From Anaerolineaceae bacterium UBA5224 (GTDB lineage: Bacteria > Chloroflexota > Anaerolineae > Anaerolineales > Anaerolineaceae), in assembly GCA_002409365.1 (NCBI GenBank), contig DHUW01000027.1:9162-18660 (forward strand): a stretch of DNA of 9,499 bases, written 5' to 3'. The stretch's first letter is position 1, and the number at the start of each line of letters is the position of its first letter. The position numbers were made by a program, and so were the translations under genes. This document shows positions 1-5,847 of the stretch, piece by piece. The notes under the pieces are model-generated. The model was not told the origin of the DNA. It ran no database searches and was given only the letters and a program-made list of their open reading frames with translations.

Positions 1-947
1 GAGACGCGGGCGGCTTTTTCGATCGGCATGGTGGTCACGCGAGCCATTTCGAGCGTACCTGGTAGACTGTAGTCTGACCACATCATGGCAGATTTCCGAT
101 CGATGTGGCAGCGCCCAAACAGGTGTGCCTCCTCAGGGCGGTAGATGATGTGCCCATAGGAGAAATAGGAAGTCTCCTTTTGCCAGCGCACTGGTCGGCT
201 GGTATCACGGTTGAGTTGCAGTGGGATGCCCTTCGCCTCTGAGTCTTTTAGCAAAAACGGGATCAGCCAGCTGTCACCCCAGTCGGTTGCCAGGATATCC
301 GGATTGTAGTCAGACAAAAGTTGATCAAATGTTTGCAGGTAACTACCCTGCGGGTCGAGTGCCAGACGCAGTTCAAAGCGGTCAGAATGTACCAGCAGAG
401 ACTGCACGCTGCTGCGGGTGGGGTCGGCATCCGGGGTGACCTGCAGTACACGCAAGGGCGGCAATTCGGGAAACAGTTCCCAACGGTCGTTCAGAGCCTG
501 GATAGACTGGATTACATCATTTCCGTCCACCTCCAACTGACACAAAGCCAGTGGAAAGACTGCATAGCGCGCCATGTAGCGCGTGTTGATGGTGAGATCG
601 GCGTCATAATAGGTCAGATCGGGGTAGATCTGTTCAATATCGTGAAAAAGCTTCACCTGGCTGGCAGGCGACTCCATCTCAATTTGCATCACGTCCACCA
701 GCTGGTCTTCAAAGACATCCTGTTTGCGCTGCCGGCTGAGCGAAAGCACGTCCGGATGACCTGAAATCCGCTTCCAGAGCGCGCGCAGGGTCTCGTTTGG
801 ACCAGCGACGTAAAAACTGACCGGGAAACGCTGCCTGAAGCAGACCCGGCTGTCGTCATCAGCCGAGATGAACCACAGGCTCAAGCCTTCTTCCTGGTTC
901 AGGTAAAGGTCCAGCAGCCAGCCGGTGAAGGTGTGGGTCTGGCTCAT
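1..947 (-). CDS. polB: Family B DNA polymerase, N-terminal third (partial; cut by left edge)
   Basis: Start at 947; 315 residues are visible and the polymerase domain lies beyond the window. The layout follows archaeal-type PolB: an N-terminal domain with the stretch that precedes the exonuclease fold (residues about 72-135, including YYDADLTINTRYM, which resembles the family's 'YExDIxFxxRYL' segment), then an exonuclease-like domain (about 163-275, with DYNPDILATDWGDSWLIPFL), then GRCHIDRKSAM at about 278. The Exo I Asp-x-Glu expected near residue 168 reads LQVTPD, and the Exo II Asp that follows 'GDSF' in active enzymes is Leu (GDSWLIP), so proofreading is probably lost. The start overlaps the previous stop as ATGA (944-947), with AGAGG five bases upstream, so translation is probably coupled. 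It is the last visible gene of the SOS-type operon, and a role in damage-tolerant synthesis is inferred. The family call is good; whether it is a PolB2-like or Pol II-like enzyme cannot be settled without the C-terminal two thirds. Confidence 0.72.
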   Translation of the reverse strand, partial: MSQTHTFTGWLLDLYLNQEEGLSLWFISADDDSRVCFRQRFPVSFYVAGPNETLRALWKRISGHPDVLSLSRQRKQDVFEDQLVDVMQIEMESPASQVKLFHDIEQIYPDLTYYDADLTINTRYMARYAVFPLALCQLEVDGNDVIQSIQALNDRWELFPELPPLRVLQVTPDADPTRSSVQSLLVHSDRFELRLALDPQGSYLQTFDQLLSDYNPDILATDWGDSWLIPFLLKDSEAKGIPLQLNRDTSRPVRWQKETSYFSYGHIIYRPEEAHLFGRCHIDRKSAMMWSDYSLPGTLEMARVTTMPIEKAARV

Positions 948-1372
948 GGCGCCTCTTCAAAATCAGCATACGAACGCTCATCCTCAATCTCGACTACAGG
1001 CAGATCCTCTTCCTGCGCTTCGGTAGTGTCTTCCTGTGGCTGTTCGCCCGAAGTTTCCAGGTAATTGGTGATCAGCTTGAGGAAAACCTCTTCTTCCTCC
1101 AGACGTGCCTGGTCTTTGTGCTGCTCGGGGTTATAGAATTCGTGTTGAATGGTTTTAAGCTGCTTGTAAACCTCCAACAGAATGGCGATCAAATACATAT
1201 CCAGTGGGTAGAGATTGGAAGCGTAAGAAGCTTCAGCCAAATGCAAACGCGACAGAACCAGCAACTCGTCCAACAGCACCTGGTCATCTTTGCGCAGGGC
1301 GCGTTTGAAGCGGTTGAGTGCGGCTTCTTCTTCCTGCCAGGTTTGGGTGATGGATGCAATAGTTCTTCCCAT
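944..1372 (-). CDS. Uncharacterised 142-residue protein with acidic tail, between RecA-like and PolB genes
   Basis: I do not recognise a family. The first about 95 residues look entirely helical, with a basic patch (RFKRALRKDD, about 22-31) followed by Leu/Tyr-rich helices (about 35-80), then a Glu-rich helix (RLEEEEVFLKLITNYLE). The last about 40 residues are disordered-looking and strongly acidic (Glu/Asp/Gln/Thr). There is no signal peptide, membrane segment or catalytic motif. The ATG at 1372 follows the upstream stop by 11 bases, with GAGG five bases before it, and its own stop overlaps the polymerase start. This strict packing suggests a small accessory or bridging subunit that works with both neighbours, for example linking the RecA-like protein to the polymerase. 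The acidic tail could be a protein-protein or DNA-mimic surface. The function is inference from context only. Confidence 0.8.
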   Translation of the reverse strand: MGRTIASITQTWQEEEAALNRFKRALRKDDQVLLDELLVLSRLHLAEASYASNLYPLDMYLIAILLEVYKQLKTIQHEFYNPEQHKDQARLEEEEVFLKLITNYLETSGEQPQEDTTEAQEEDLPVVEIEDERSYADFEEAP

Positions 1373-1383
1373 GACTACCTCAC

Positions 1384-1959
1384 TTAAAAGAGTGCCAGCT
1401 GCATCTCCTGACTGGTGGGGAGGGGGAGCGGCTCTTCCCAGCAGATGTCGACGCTGGCTTTGAGTTGTTCAAGTAAAACGTTGCGGTTTTCAGCGATAGC
1501 GGGCAGCGGGCGGGTGCTGATTACCACCGGCGCGAAATGGCTCATCTCCTCGAGCAGGTTCAGGCTGTGCGCGAGCAGGCGCTGGCTGTCTTTGAGTTCC
1601 ACATCTTCGTCCAGGAAAGTTGCCAGTAAGTCCAGCAGTACCAGGGGTCCGCCGGGAGGATTTTTGGCAGTTGCCTGGATCATCGCCAAAACCTGGTAAC
1701 AGGTGAAAGCGCGCGAAAGGCGGATGTTATTCATCACGCTGACCGGGTCCGACGTGTAGGGGCGGATCAGTTTGGCGACCGCGTACATGTTGGAACGATT
1801 GCCGCAATCGAGCACGGTGACCGTCTGCCTCAGTGCCAGGGCGGAAATAAGCTGCAGCATGCGGTCCGATAGGGCGTGGGTGCCGATGGCGAGAAAACGC
1901 TTGGGCGGCAGGGGAATTTCAAAAGCTGTCAATGAATCAGAGCGATAGAGTTCCATCAT
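1384..1959 (-). CDS. RecA/RadA-like protein with degenerate P-loop and C-terminal QLALF clamp motif
   Basis: 191 residues, shorter than RecA or RadA and limited to the core ATPase fold. The first core strand is RFLAIGTHALSDRML (21-35); where Walker A GxxxxGK[ST] should be there is GTHALSDR, with no GKT/S. Later landmarks survive: VTVLDCGNR (48-55), NIRLSRAFTCYQ (78-89), which resembles the Rad51/RadA 'ARAF' segment, and a Walker B-like strand PLVLLDLLATF with Asp110. It is therefore probably a non-hydrolysing structural paralogue, as ImuA/SulA-type proteins are. The last five residues, QLALF, match the bacterial sliding-clamp-binding consensus QLxLF. The start is ATGATG at 1959. No Shine-Dalgarno is needed because the promoter's predicted start site falls on the ATG. 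It is the first gene of a three-gene operon ending in PolB. Role inferred: recruits or regulates the polymerase at the clamp during SOS. An alternative is a degenerate RadB-like recombination mediator. Confidence 0.78.
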   Translation of the reverse strand: MMELYRSDSLTAFEIPLPPKRFLAIGTHALSDRMLQLISALALRQTVTVLDCGNRSNMYAVAKLIRPYTSDPVSVMNNIRLSRAFTCYQVLAMIQATAKNPPGGPLVLLDLLATFLDEDVELKDSQRLLAHSLNLLEEMSHFAPVVISTRPLPAIAENRNVLLEQLKASVDICWEEPLPLPTSQEMQLALF

Positions 1960-1965
1960 GCTCTA

Positions 1966-1994
1966 ATTATATAGAACACCTGTTCTAATGTCAA
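1966..1994 (-). promoter_or_regulatory. Consensus sigma-70-type promoter of the RecA-like/PolB operon
   Basis: Read on the minus strand, TTGACA (1994-1989) is separated by exactly 17 bases from TATAAT (1971-1966); both hexamers are perfect consensus. The expected initiation point, six to eight bases after the -10, falls at about 1958-1960, on the A of the ATG at 1959, so the transcript should be leaderless or nearly so. Such a strong promoter in front of an error-prone replication cassette makes sense only if it is tightly repressed, which fits the palindrome filling its spacer. Confidence 0.8.
1972..1987. promoter_or_regulatory. LexA-like SOS box (TAGAACACCTGTTCTA)
   Basis: This is a perfect six-base-arm palindrome around a four-base centre, TAGAAC-ACCT-GTTCTA, which contains GAAC-N4-GTTC, the core of the SOS box known from Bacillus and other Gram-positive-type LexA proteins. 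It occupies 16 of the 17 spacer bases between -35 and -10 of the promoter, so a bound repressor would block RNA polymerase directly. No lexA gene is in the window, so the identity of the repressor is inferred from the motif and from the kind of genes controlled. Confidence 0.75.
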
Positions 1995-2152
1995 GAAAGA
2001 AGCAAACCTTTGTAGATGGGGGTTATCCCCGAGAATCGCCTTCAGTCTCTATATAAAGTAAGCCAGACAAATGGTGTCAGATCAATTTTAGCACGGTCCA
2101 ATCACCGTAAAAGGGGCAAGGGGACGAAATTTGATTTATAGAAATTTTCTTT
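1995..2152. other. Gene-free spacer between the SOS promoter and the lipoprotein gene
   Basis: I see no gene here. It holds only short, weak inverted repeats (GGGG-TTAT-CCCC near 2028-2039; ACGGT/ACCGT at 2093-2097 and 2104-2108), and neither has a T-tract that would make it a convincing terminator for the minus-strand lipoprotein gene ending at 2153. Confidence 0.5.
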
Positions 2153-3100
2153 CTAAGGCCTAAAAATATTATCGTCCAGTATTTCGTCTTTGGTAAAGTG
2201 GCACACATTCAGGCAAGAGTTAATAACCATCTGACAGCGGACTGCTTTGCTGATTTGAGTTTCGCCGCCCTCTATTCCATCGATCGATAAACTCGATAGA
2301 ATGGTAGTAATTGTTTCAGTTGGGTCGTAACCGTTTCGAGGTTCATACTCTAGGAGGATCACATAATCTCCCATCTTGGTTACAGTTACAAACCGAGACC
2401 AATAAACATTTCCGGCATTTTCGCCAAAATCATATACGGGTATAAAAGCAATAGATGCGGGATGCCCGTTTACCATTGAGTTAATATGGGGTAATGGAGA
2501 GAAGATGGTAGCAGCGATACCTTCTTTATCTGCTGCCCAAGCACGTAATTCTCTGATGAATGGGATAAGGTCGAGTTCCTTTTCATTCCAGAAGTGAATT
2601 GTGATTCCTTCGACAGCATAACGATGGCTGCTGTTTGAGGTTCCGTAATCACTGACTTTGAACATCCTGGACTGGTTCGGTTTGTATGTTCTGTAACCCT
2701 CATCTGACCAATCTTCAGGCAGCTGCATTGTCAGCCCAATTTCTTCAAGCCGATACTCCCGCCAGCCCAAAGCTCGAGGTGCAGGCTCGCAAGCAGAAAA
2801 AGGAGGCAGCATCGTGGACATGCGCTGCTCATAATCAATTGCGGCAGCAGTGACAGTCGCAAAAATATCAATATCTATTGGCTCTTGCGTAGGGGTTTCG
2901 GTGGGTGTTGGTGTTGGGGCTTCAGTTGGAAGGGGTGTAGGGGTGTCACTTGGTTCGGGTGTTGGCGGTTGCGTTGTATCGGCAAGCTCACTCTGGAAGG
3001 GCTGGGTGGGAATAGCTGTGTCTGCAATCTGCGTTGGGCTTTGGCAACCTGCAATTATCAAAAGAACGGCAACAAACAATACGAACCTGGCCTTTTTCAT
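2153..3100 (-). CDS. Secreted lipoprotein with Thr/Pro-rich linker and PsbP/Mog1-like domain
   Basis: 315 residues. The N-terminus is a classic lipoprotein signal: KKxR, a hydrophobic stretch and lipobox IAGC, with lipidated Cys19. A disordered Thr/Pro/Glu linker (about 45-74, repeated TPTP units) should lift the globular part off the membrane. Residues about 113-275 look like a PsbP/Mog1-type alpha/beta domain (GLTMQLPEDW near 122-131 and a closing ILSSLSI strand). The tail has three cysteines (289, 296, 300). The start at 3100 has GAGGAGAG just upstream. It lies 42 bases downstream of the CHAP gene on the same strand, so the two are probably co-transcribed. No catalytic motif is visible; a substrate-binding or envelope-associated partner role is inferred. 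The Thr/Pro linker is common in Anaerolineae exported proteins. Confidence 0.75.
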   Translation of the reverse strand: MKKARFVLFVAVLLIIAGCQSPTQIADTAIPTQPFQSELADTTQPPTPEPSDTPTPLPTEAPTPTPTETPTQEPIDIDIFATVTAAAIDYEQRMSTMLPPFSACEPAPRALGWREYRLEEIGLTMQLPEDWSDEGYRTYKPNQSRMFKVSDYGTSNSSHRYAVEGITIHFWNEKELDLIPFIRELRAWAADKEGIAATIFSPLPHINSMVNGHPASIAFIPVYDFGENAGNVYWSRFVTVTKMGDYVILLEYEPRNGYDPTETITTILSSLSIDGIEGGETQISKAVRCQMVINSCLNVCHFTKDEILDDNIFRP

Positions 3101-3142
3101 GATTCTCTCCTCTCGTTATTCAACGTAGAATATGCTCCCTAC

Positions 3143-4237
3143 CTAAGGAATTAAGTCTTTAATATGGTAAATAAAACCATAAAATCTGTTGACCGGTCTC
3201 CCATAAAAGTAAACTGGACAACCGGTTTCACACCAATTCTGTTCAGAGCCATTAACTCCCGAAGAACTGCCGCTGGAAATGTACGCTACATGACCGTACG
3301 GTGGATTTCGGTGCTCTCCTATGCTTCTAGTCGTGTTTGGAACTGCAGGACTTGGTGAATGGTACCATCCAACGTGGTTTACTACTTGGGCGGCCCACGT
3401 CATTGCATCTCCATAAAATGGCACATAACCATACTGCCGATATACATACCAGGTGCAATTGCCCTTTGAACTGCTTATATCACAGCACGGGAATGGATTT
3501 CCAGGACTACTTTGTCCGCAACAGGTATCTGCAGAGATAATTACTTTACCTAACTCAATTGCTTTTTGGTTAGCAACGGAATAACTATTAATTTCTGCAA
3601 TAAACTTTTCACCGAAGTATTCACTCAAAGAAAACTTATCACCTAACTGAATGGTGGATACAATCTTGACAAATTTTTGGAAATCATTAGCATCTTTTGT
3701 AAACTTCTGCGTAAATTGAACAAAATAATCACCTAGTTCCATTGATAAAACCATTCTTGGGTAAGAGTCTTGTTGAATGCTTATAGCATATTTCTGTTTA
3801 TTGGTTACGATTGATAAACTATCGTATACGTTTGTTTGAGTGTAGTTAAATATCTGATCCTGAACACCGACCCAATCAATGAACTCTCTCTCCTTTTTCA
3901 ACCAAACATCAATGTCCAAAAACATCTGTCCTTCCACTAATGATATTCGCTTCAAGATACGGTCAGGTTCAGGATATGGGAATTCCTGACGATATCTTTC
4001 AAGTAAGGTCATTGTCTCAGGATATGAAAACGAAAAACCAGATATTTCTTCTTGATAGGTTTTGAAACCATATATGTTGCTATTCGAGATTTCAATGAAC
4101 AATTCACTTGTTGCAGTTTCAGGTTTGCATGAATCGTTTTCAACGTTCGAATTTGCGTGGTTAGTTACAGAAAACACAATGCCTAACACCCAGAGCACGA
4201 CCATGTACTTAACCATTTTTTTCATCCTATTTTTCAT
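3143..4237 (-). CDS. Secreted CHAP-domain protein (putative cell-wall amidase/peptidase)
   Basis: 364 residues. An N-terminal basic stretch plus a hydrophobic segment (about 8-24) form a Sec signal or anchor; no lipobox is evident. Residues about 60-200 resemble the PsbP/Mog1-like domain of the next gene (GFSFSYPETMTL near 67-78, IVSTIQLGD near 192-200). The C-terminal CHAP domain carries the nucleophile in GNCTWY (Cys261) and the histidine in YGHVAYI (His316), the usual Cys/His pair of NlpC/P60-like amidases that cut peptidoglycan peptides. Six other cysteines stand out: pairs at 239-240 and 251-252, and 336 and 340. These may form disulfides or a metal site. The start at 4237 is preceded by GGGAGAAGG; a second ATG lies four codons in. 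The gene is visibly AT-rich (18 G/C in the 60 bases at 3541-3600). A role in wall remodelling or lysis of competitors is inferred. Confidence 0.8.
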   Translation of the reverse strand: MKNRMKKMVKYMVVLWVLGIVFSVTNHANSNVENDSCKPETATSELFIEISNSNIYGFKTYQEEISGFSFSYPETMTLLERYRQEFPYPEPDRILKRISLVEGQMFLDIDVWLKKEREFIDWVGVQDQIFNYTQTNVYDSLSIVTNKQKYAISIQQDSYPRMVLSMELGDYFVQFTQKFTKDANDFQKFVKIVSTIQLGDKFSLSEYFGEKFIAEINSYSVANQKAIELGKVIISADTCCGQSSPGNPFPCCDISSSKGNCTWYVYRQYGYVPFYGDAMTWAAQVVNHVGWYHSPSPAVPNTTRSIGEHRNPPYGHVAYISSGSSSGVNGSEQNWCETGCPVYFYGRPVNRFYGFIYHIKDLIP

Positions 4238-4540
4238 TACCTTCTCCCTTGTAAAAGAGTATTTAGCTAAGACTATTATCTCCTAAGGTTTTAATGAGGA
4301 AGGAAATATTGATTTCAGTTCCAAAACCACCGATGAGAAAATAACGTTAAAGAGCAGCTGCTTTAATGAAACCAGAACCCTAACGTAATTTTACCAATTA
4401 TTTGTACAATCATCGTATCGAACACGCCATGCACAATTATTGAGAGGAGACATGGGAAATACTTGATTTATCTAAAAAACTTAACACATGACAGATTCTG
4501 AAAAGGGCACCAAAGCCAACCGGTCAAATGACGGAATCTA

Positions 4541-4549
4541 TGGGATAAT
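4541..4549 (+). promoter_or_regulatory. Candidate extended -10 for the thlA-crt-hbd operon
   Basis: TGGGATAAT fits an extended -10 (TGn followed by GATAAT, five of six to consensus). The hexamer 17 bases upstream, CGGTCA (4521-4526), is a poor -35, which an extended -10 can tolerate. Initiation near 4556 would give a leader of about 95 bases before the thiolase ATG. This is the best candidate seen, but not strong. Confidence 0.35.
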
Positions 4550-4566
4550 AGGCGTAGACAAATAAT

Positions 4567-4634
4567 CGGGTCTGAGCGGCGATGAACAGCTCACCTATTC
4601 AACCTGTTTCTGCCTAATCCTTCACTCAGACTCG
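4567..4634 (+). promoter_or_regulatory. Potential folded leader of the thiolase operon
   Basis: CGGGTCTGAG (4567-4576) can pair with CTCAGACTCG (4625-4634): ten pairs including one G-U, enclosing 48 bases. Inside, GAACAG (4584-4589) can pair with CTGTTT (4604-4609, one G-U). The outer stem ends six bases before the AAGGGA ribosome site, so folding could affect thiolase translation. It resembles no riboswitch class I know, and chance is possible. Confidence 0.3.
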
Positions 4635-4652
4635 TTATGAAAGGGAATCATT

Positions 4653-5843
4653 ATGGATAGAAAAGTCGTCATTGCAGGTTCGTGTCGTACAGCGCTTGGG
4701 AAGATGAGCGGCATGCTTTCCACAGTTCCAGCAGCAAAATTGGGTGAGATCGTCATCCGTGAAGCCATCAAGAGAGCAGGGATCCAGCCATCTGATGTCG
4801 ACCTTGTTTATATGGGCTGTATTCTGCAAGCCGCCCAGGGGCAAAATGTTGCCCGTCAGGCTGCTGTGAGTGCAGGCATCCCTGTCGAATCATCGGCAGT
4901 GACTATCAACGTAGTTTGCGGCTCCGGACTCGAAGCGGTCAACATGGCAGCCAGAATGGTCTTGCTTGGGGAGGCTGATGTAGTGGTTGCTGGCGGTATG
5001 GAGAACATGTCTGCTGCAGCTTATGCGCTTCCTCAGGCGCGTGCTGGTTACCGCCTTGGCAATGGCGTATTGGTAGATACGATGGTGAATGACGGTCTGA
5101 CCGATGCATTCAGCCAGCTCCACATGGGCATCACCGCAGAAAATGTAGCAGAAAAATGGGGTATCACAAGGGAGGAACTGGATGAGTTCTCCGCTAAGTC
5201 CCAGGCTAAAGCTGCCAAAGCACAAGCCGATGGCAAGTTTGTAGATGAAATCGTGCTTGTGCCGGTACGAGTAAAGCGAGATGTGATCAACTTTGCAGAA
5301 GATGAAGGAATCCGCGCTGGCACGACTGCCGAAGGTCTGGCAAAACTGAAACCCGCTTTCAAGGCTGACGGCGTTGTAACTGCAGGTAATTCTTCTACCA
5401 TTAATGATGGCGCAGCTGCTGTGGTTGTGATGAGTGATGAGAAAGCACGCGAACTGGGTGTAATGGCAGAAGCGATCTGGCTTGGCAGTGCCCTGGAAGG
5501 TGTTGACCCTTCGATCATGGGGGTCGGCCCGGTGGCAGCCACCCGTAAATTAGTTCAGAAATTAGGCATCGATGTTGCTGATTTTGATCTCGTTGAGGCA
5601 AACGAAGCCTTTGCAGCTCAGTCCGTGGCAGTAGTACGCGACCTGGGGCTTGACCCTGAAAAAGTGAACGTCAATGGCGGCGCAGTTGCTTTGGGGCATC
5701 CAATTGGTGCCTCGGGCTGCCGGATCTTGGTTTCGCTGATCCATGAAATGAAGCGTAGACCAGATACCAGGTTGGGTCTGGCAACGCTTTGTATAGGCGG
5801 TGGTATGGGCTGTGCGACTGCAGTCGCAAAACCCGAGGTGTAA
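4653..5843 (+). CDS. thlA: Acetyl-CoA C-acetyltransferase (thiolase)
   Basis: 396 residues, normal for biosynthetic-type thiolases. It interconverts two acetyl-CoA with acetoacetyl-CoA plus CoA in the cytoplasm. All signatures are present: acyl-accepting Cys89 in NVVCGSGLEAV, NEAF (317-320), the GHPIGASG box with His349, and the proton-shuttling Cys380 in CIGGGMG near the C-terminus. The ATG at 4653 has AAGGGA (4641-4646) six bases upstream. It is the first gene of thlA-crt-hbd, with crt starting four bases after its stop. In the lysine route it would cleave acetoacetyl-CoA made by the AtoDA transferase encoded on the opposite strand; in the reverse direction it would start butyrate synthesis. 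The sequence does not reveal the direction. Confidence 0.95.
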   Translation: MDRKVVIAGSCRTALGKMSGMLSTVPAAKLGEIVIREAIKRAGIQPSDVDLVYMGCILQAAQGQNVARQAAVSAGIPVESSAVTINVVCGSGLEAVNMAARMVLLGEADVVVAGGMENMSAAAYALPQARAGYRLGNGVLVDTMVNDGLTDAFSQLHMGITAENVAEKWGITREELDEFSAKSQAKAAKAQADGKFVDEIVLVPVRVKRDVINFAEDEGIRAGTTAEGLAKLKPAFKADGVVTAGNSSTINDGAAAVVVMSDEKARELGVMAEAIWLGSALEGVDPSIMGVGPVAATRKLVQKLGIDVADFDLVEANEAFAAQSVAVVRDLGLDPEKVNVNGGAVALGHPIGASGCRILVSLIHEMKRRPDTRLGLATLCIGGGMGCATAVAKPEV

Positions 5844-5847
5844 ATCG

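Larger units (their letters stand above)
4238..4652. other. 415-bp gene-free divergent intergenic region
   Basis: No credible gene. It separates the minus-strand CHAP gene from the plus-strand thiolase operon and must hold promoters for both. An imperfect palindrome surrounds AGCAGCTGCT (4353-4362, within 4347-4366). The right third has a candidate extended -10 and a foldable leader, listed separately. I found no convincing promoter for the CHAP gene. Confidence 0.6.

Noticed and set aside
2028..2108. Short inverted repeats (GGGG-TTAT-CCCC; ACGGT/ACCGT) as a terminator for the lipoprotein gene
   Set aside because: Stems of four to five pairs without T-tracts; not distinguishable from chance.
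2850..3128. Plus-strand Gly/Val-rich frames opposite the lipoprotein gene
   Set aside because: They mirror the Thr/Pro-repeat linker codons of the minus-strand lipoprotein and have no independent support.
4347..4366. Imperfect palindrome around AGCAGCTGCT as an operator
   Set aside because: Short, far from both starts and without a matching copy elsewhere in the window.
4582..4617. A 12-codon ATG-TAA frame in the thiolase leader, possible leader peptide
   Set aside because: No Shine-Dalgarno before it and no run of a single regulatory amino acid; kept only as a remark in the leader finding.
5800..5847. Earlier in-frame start for crt inside thlA
   Set aside because: Would add 16 residues foreign to the family; a good ribosome site precedes the ATG at 5848.
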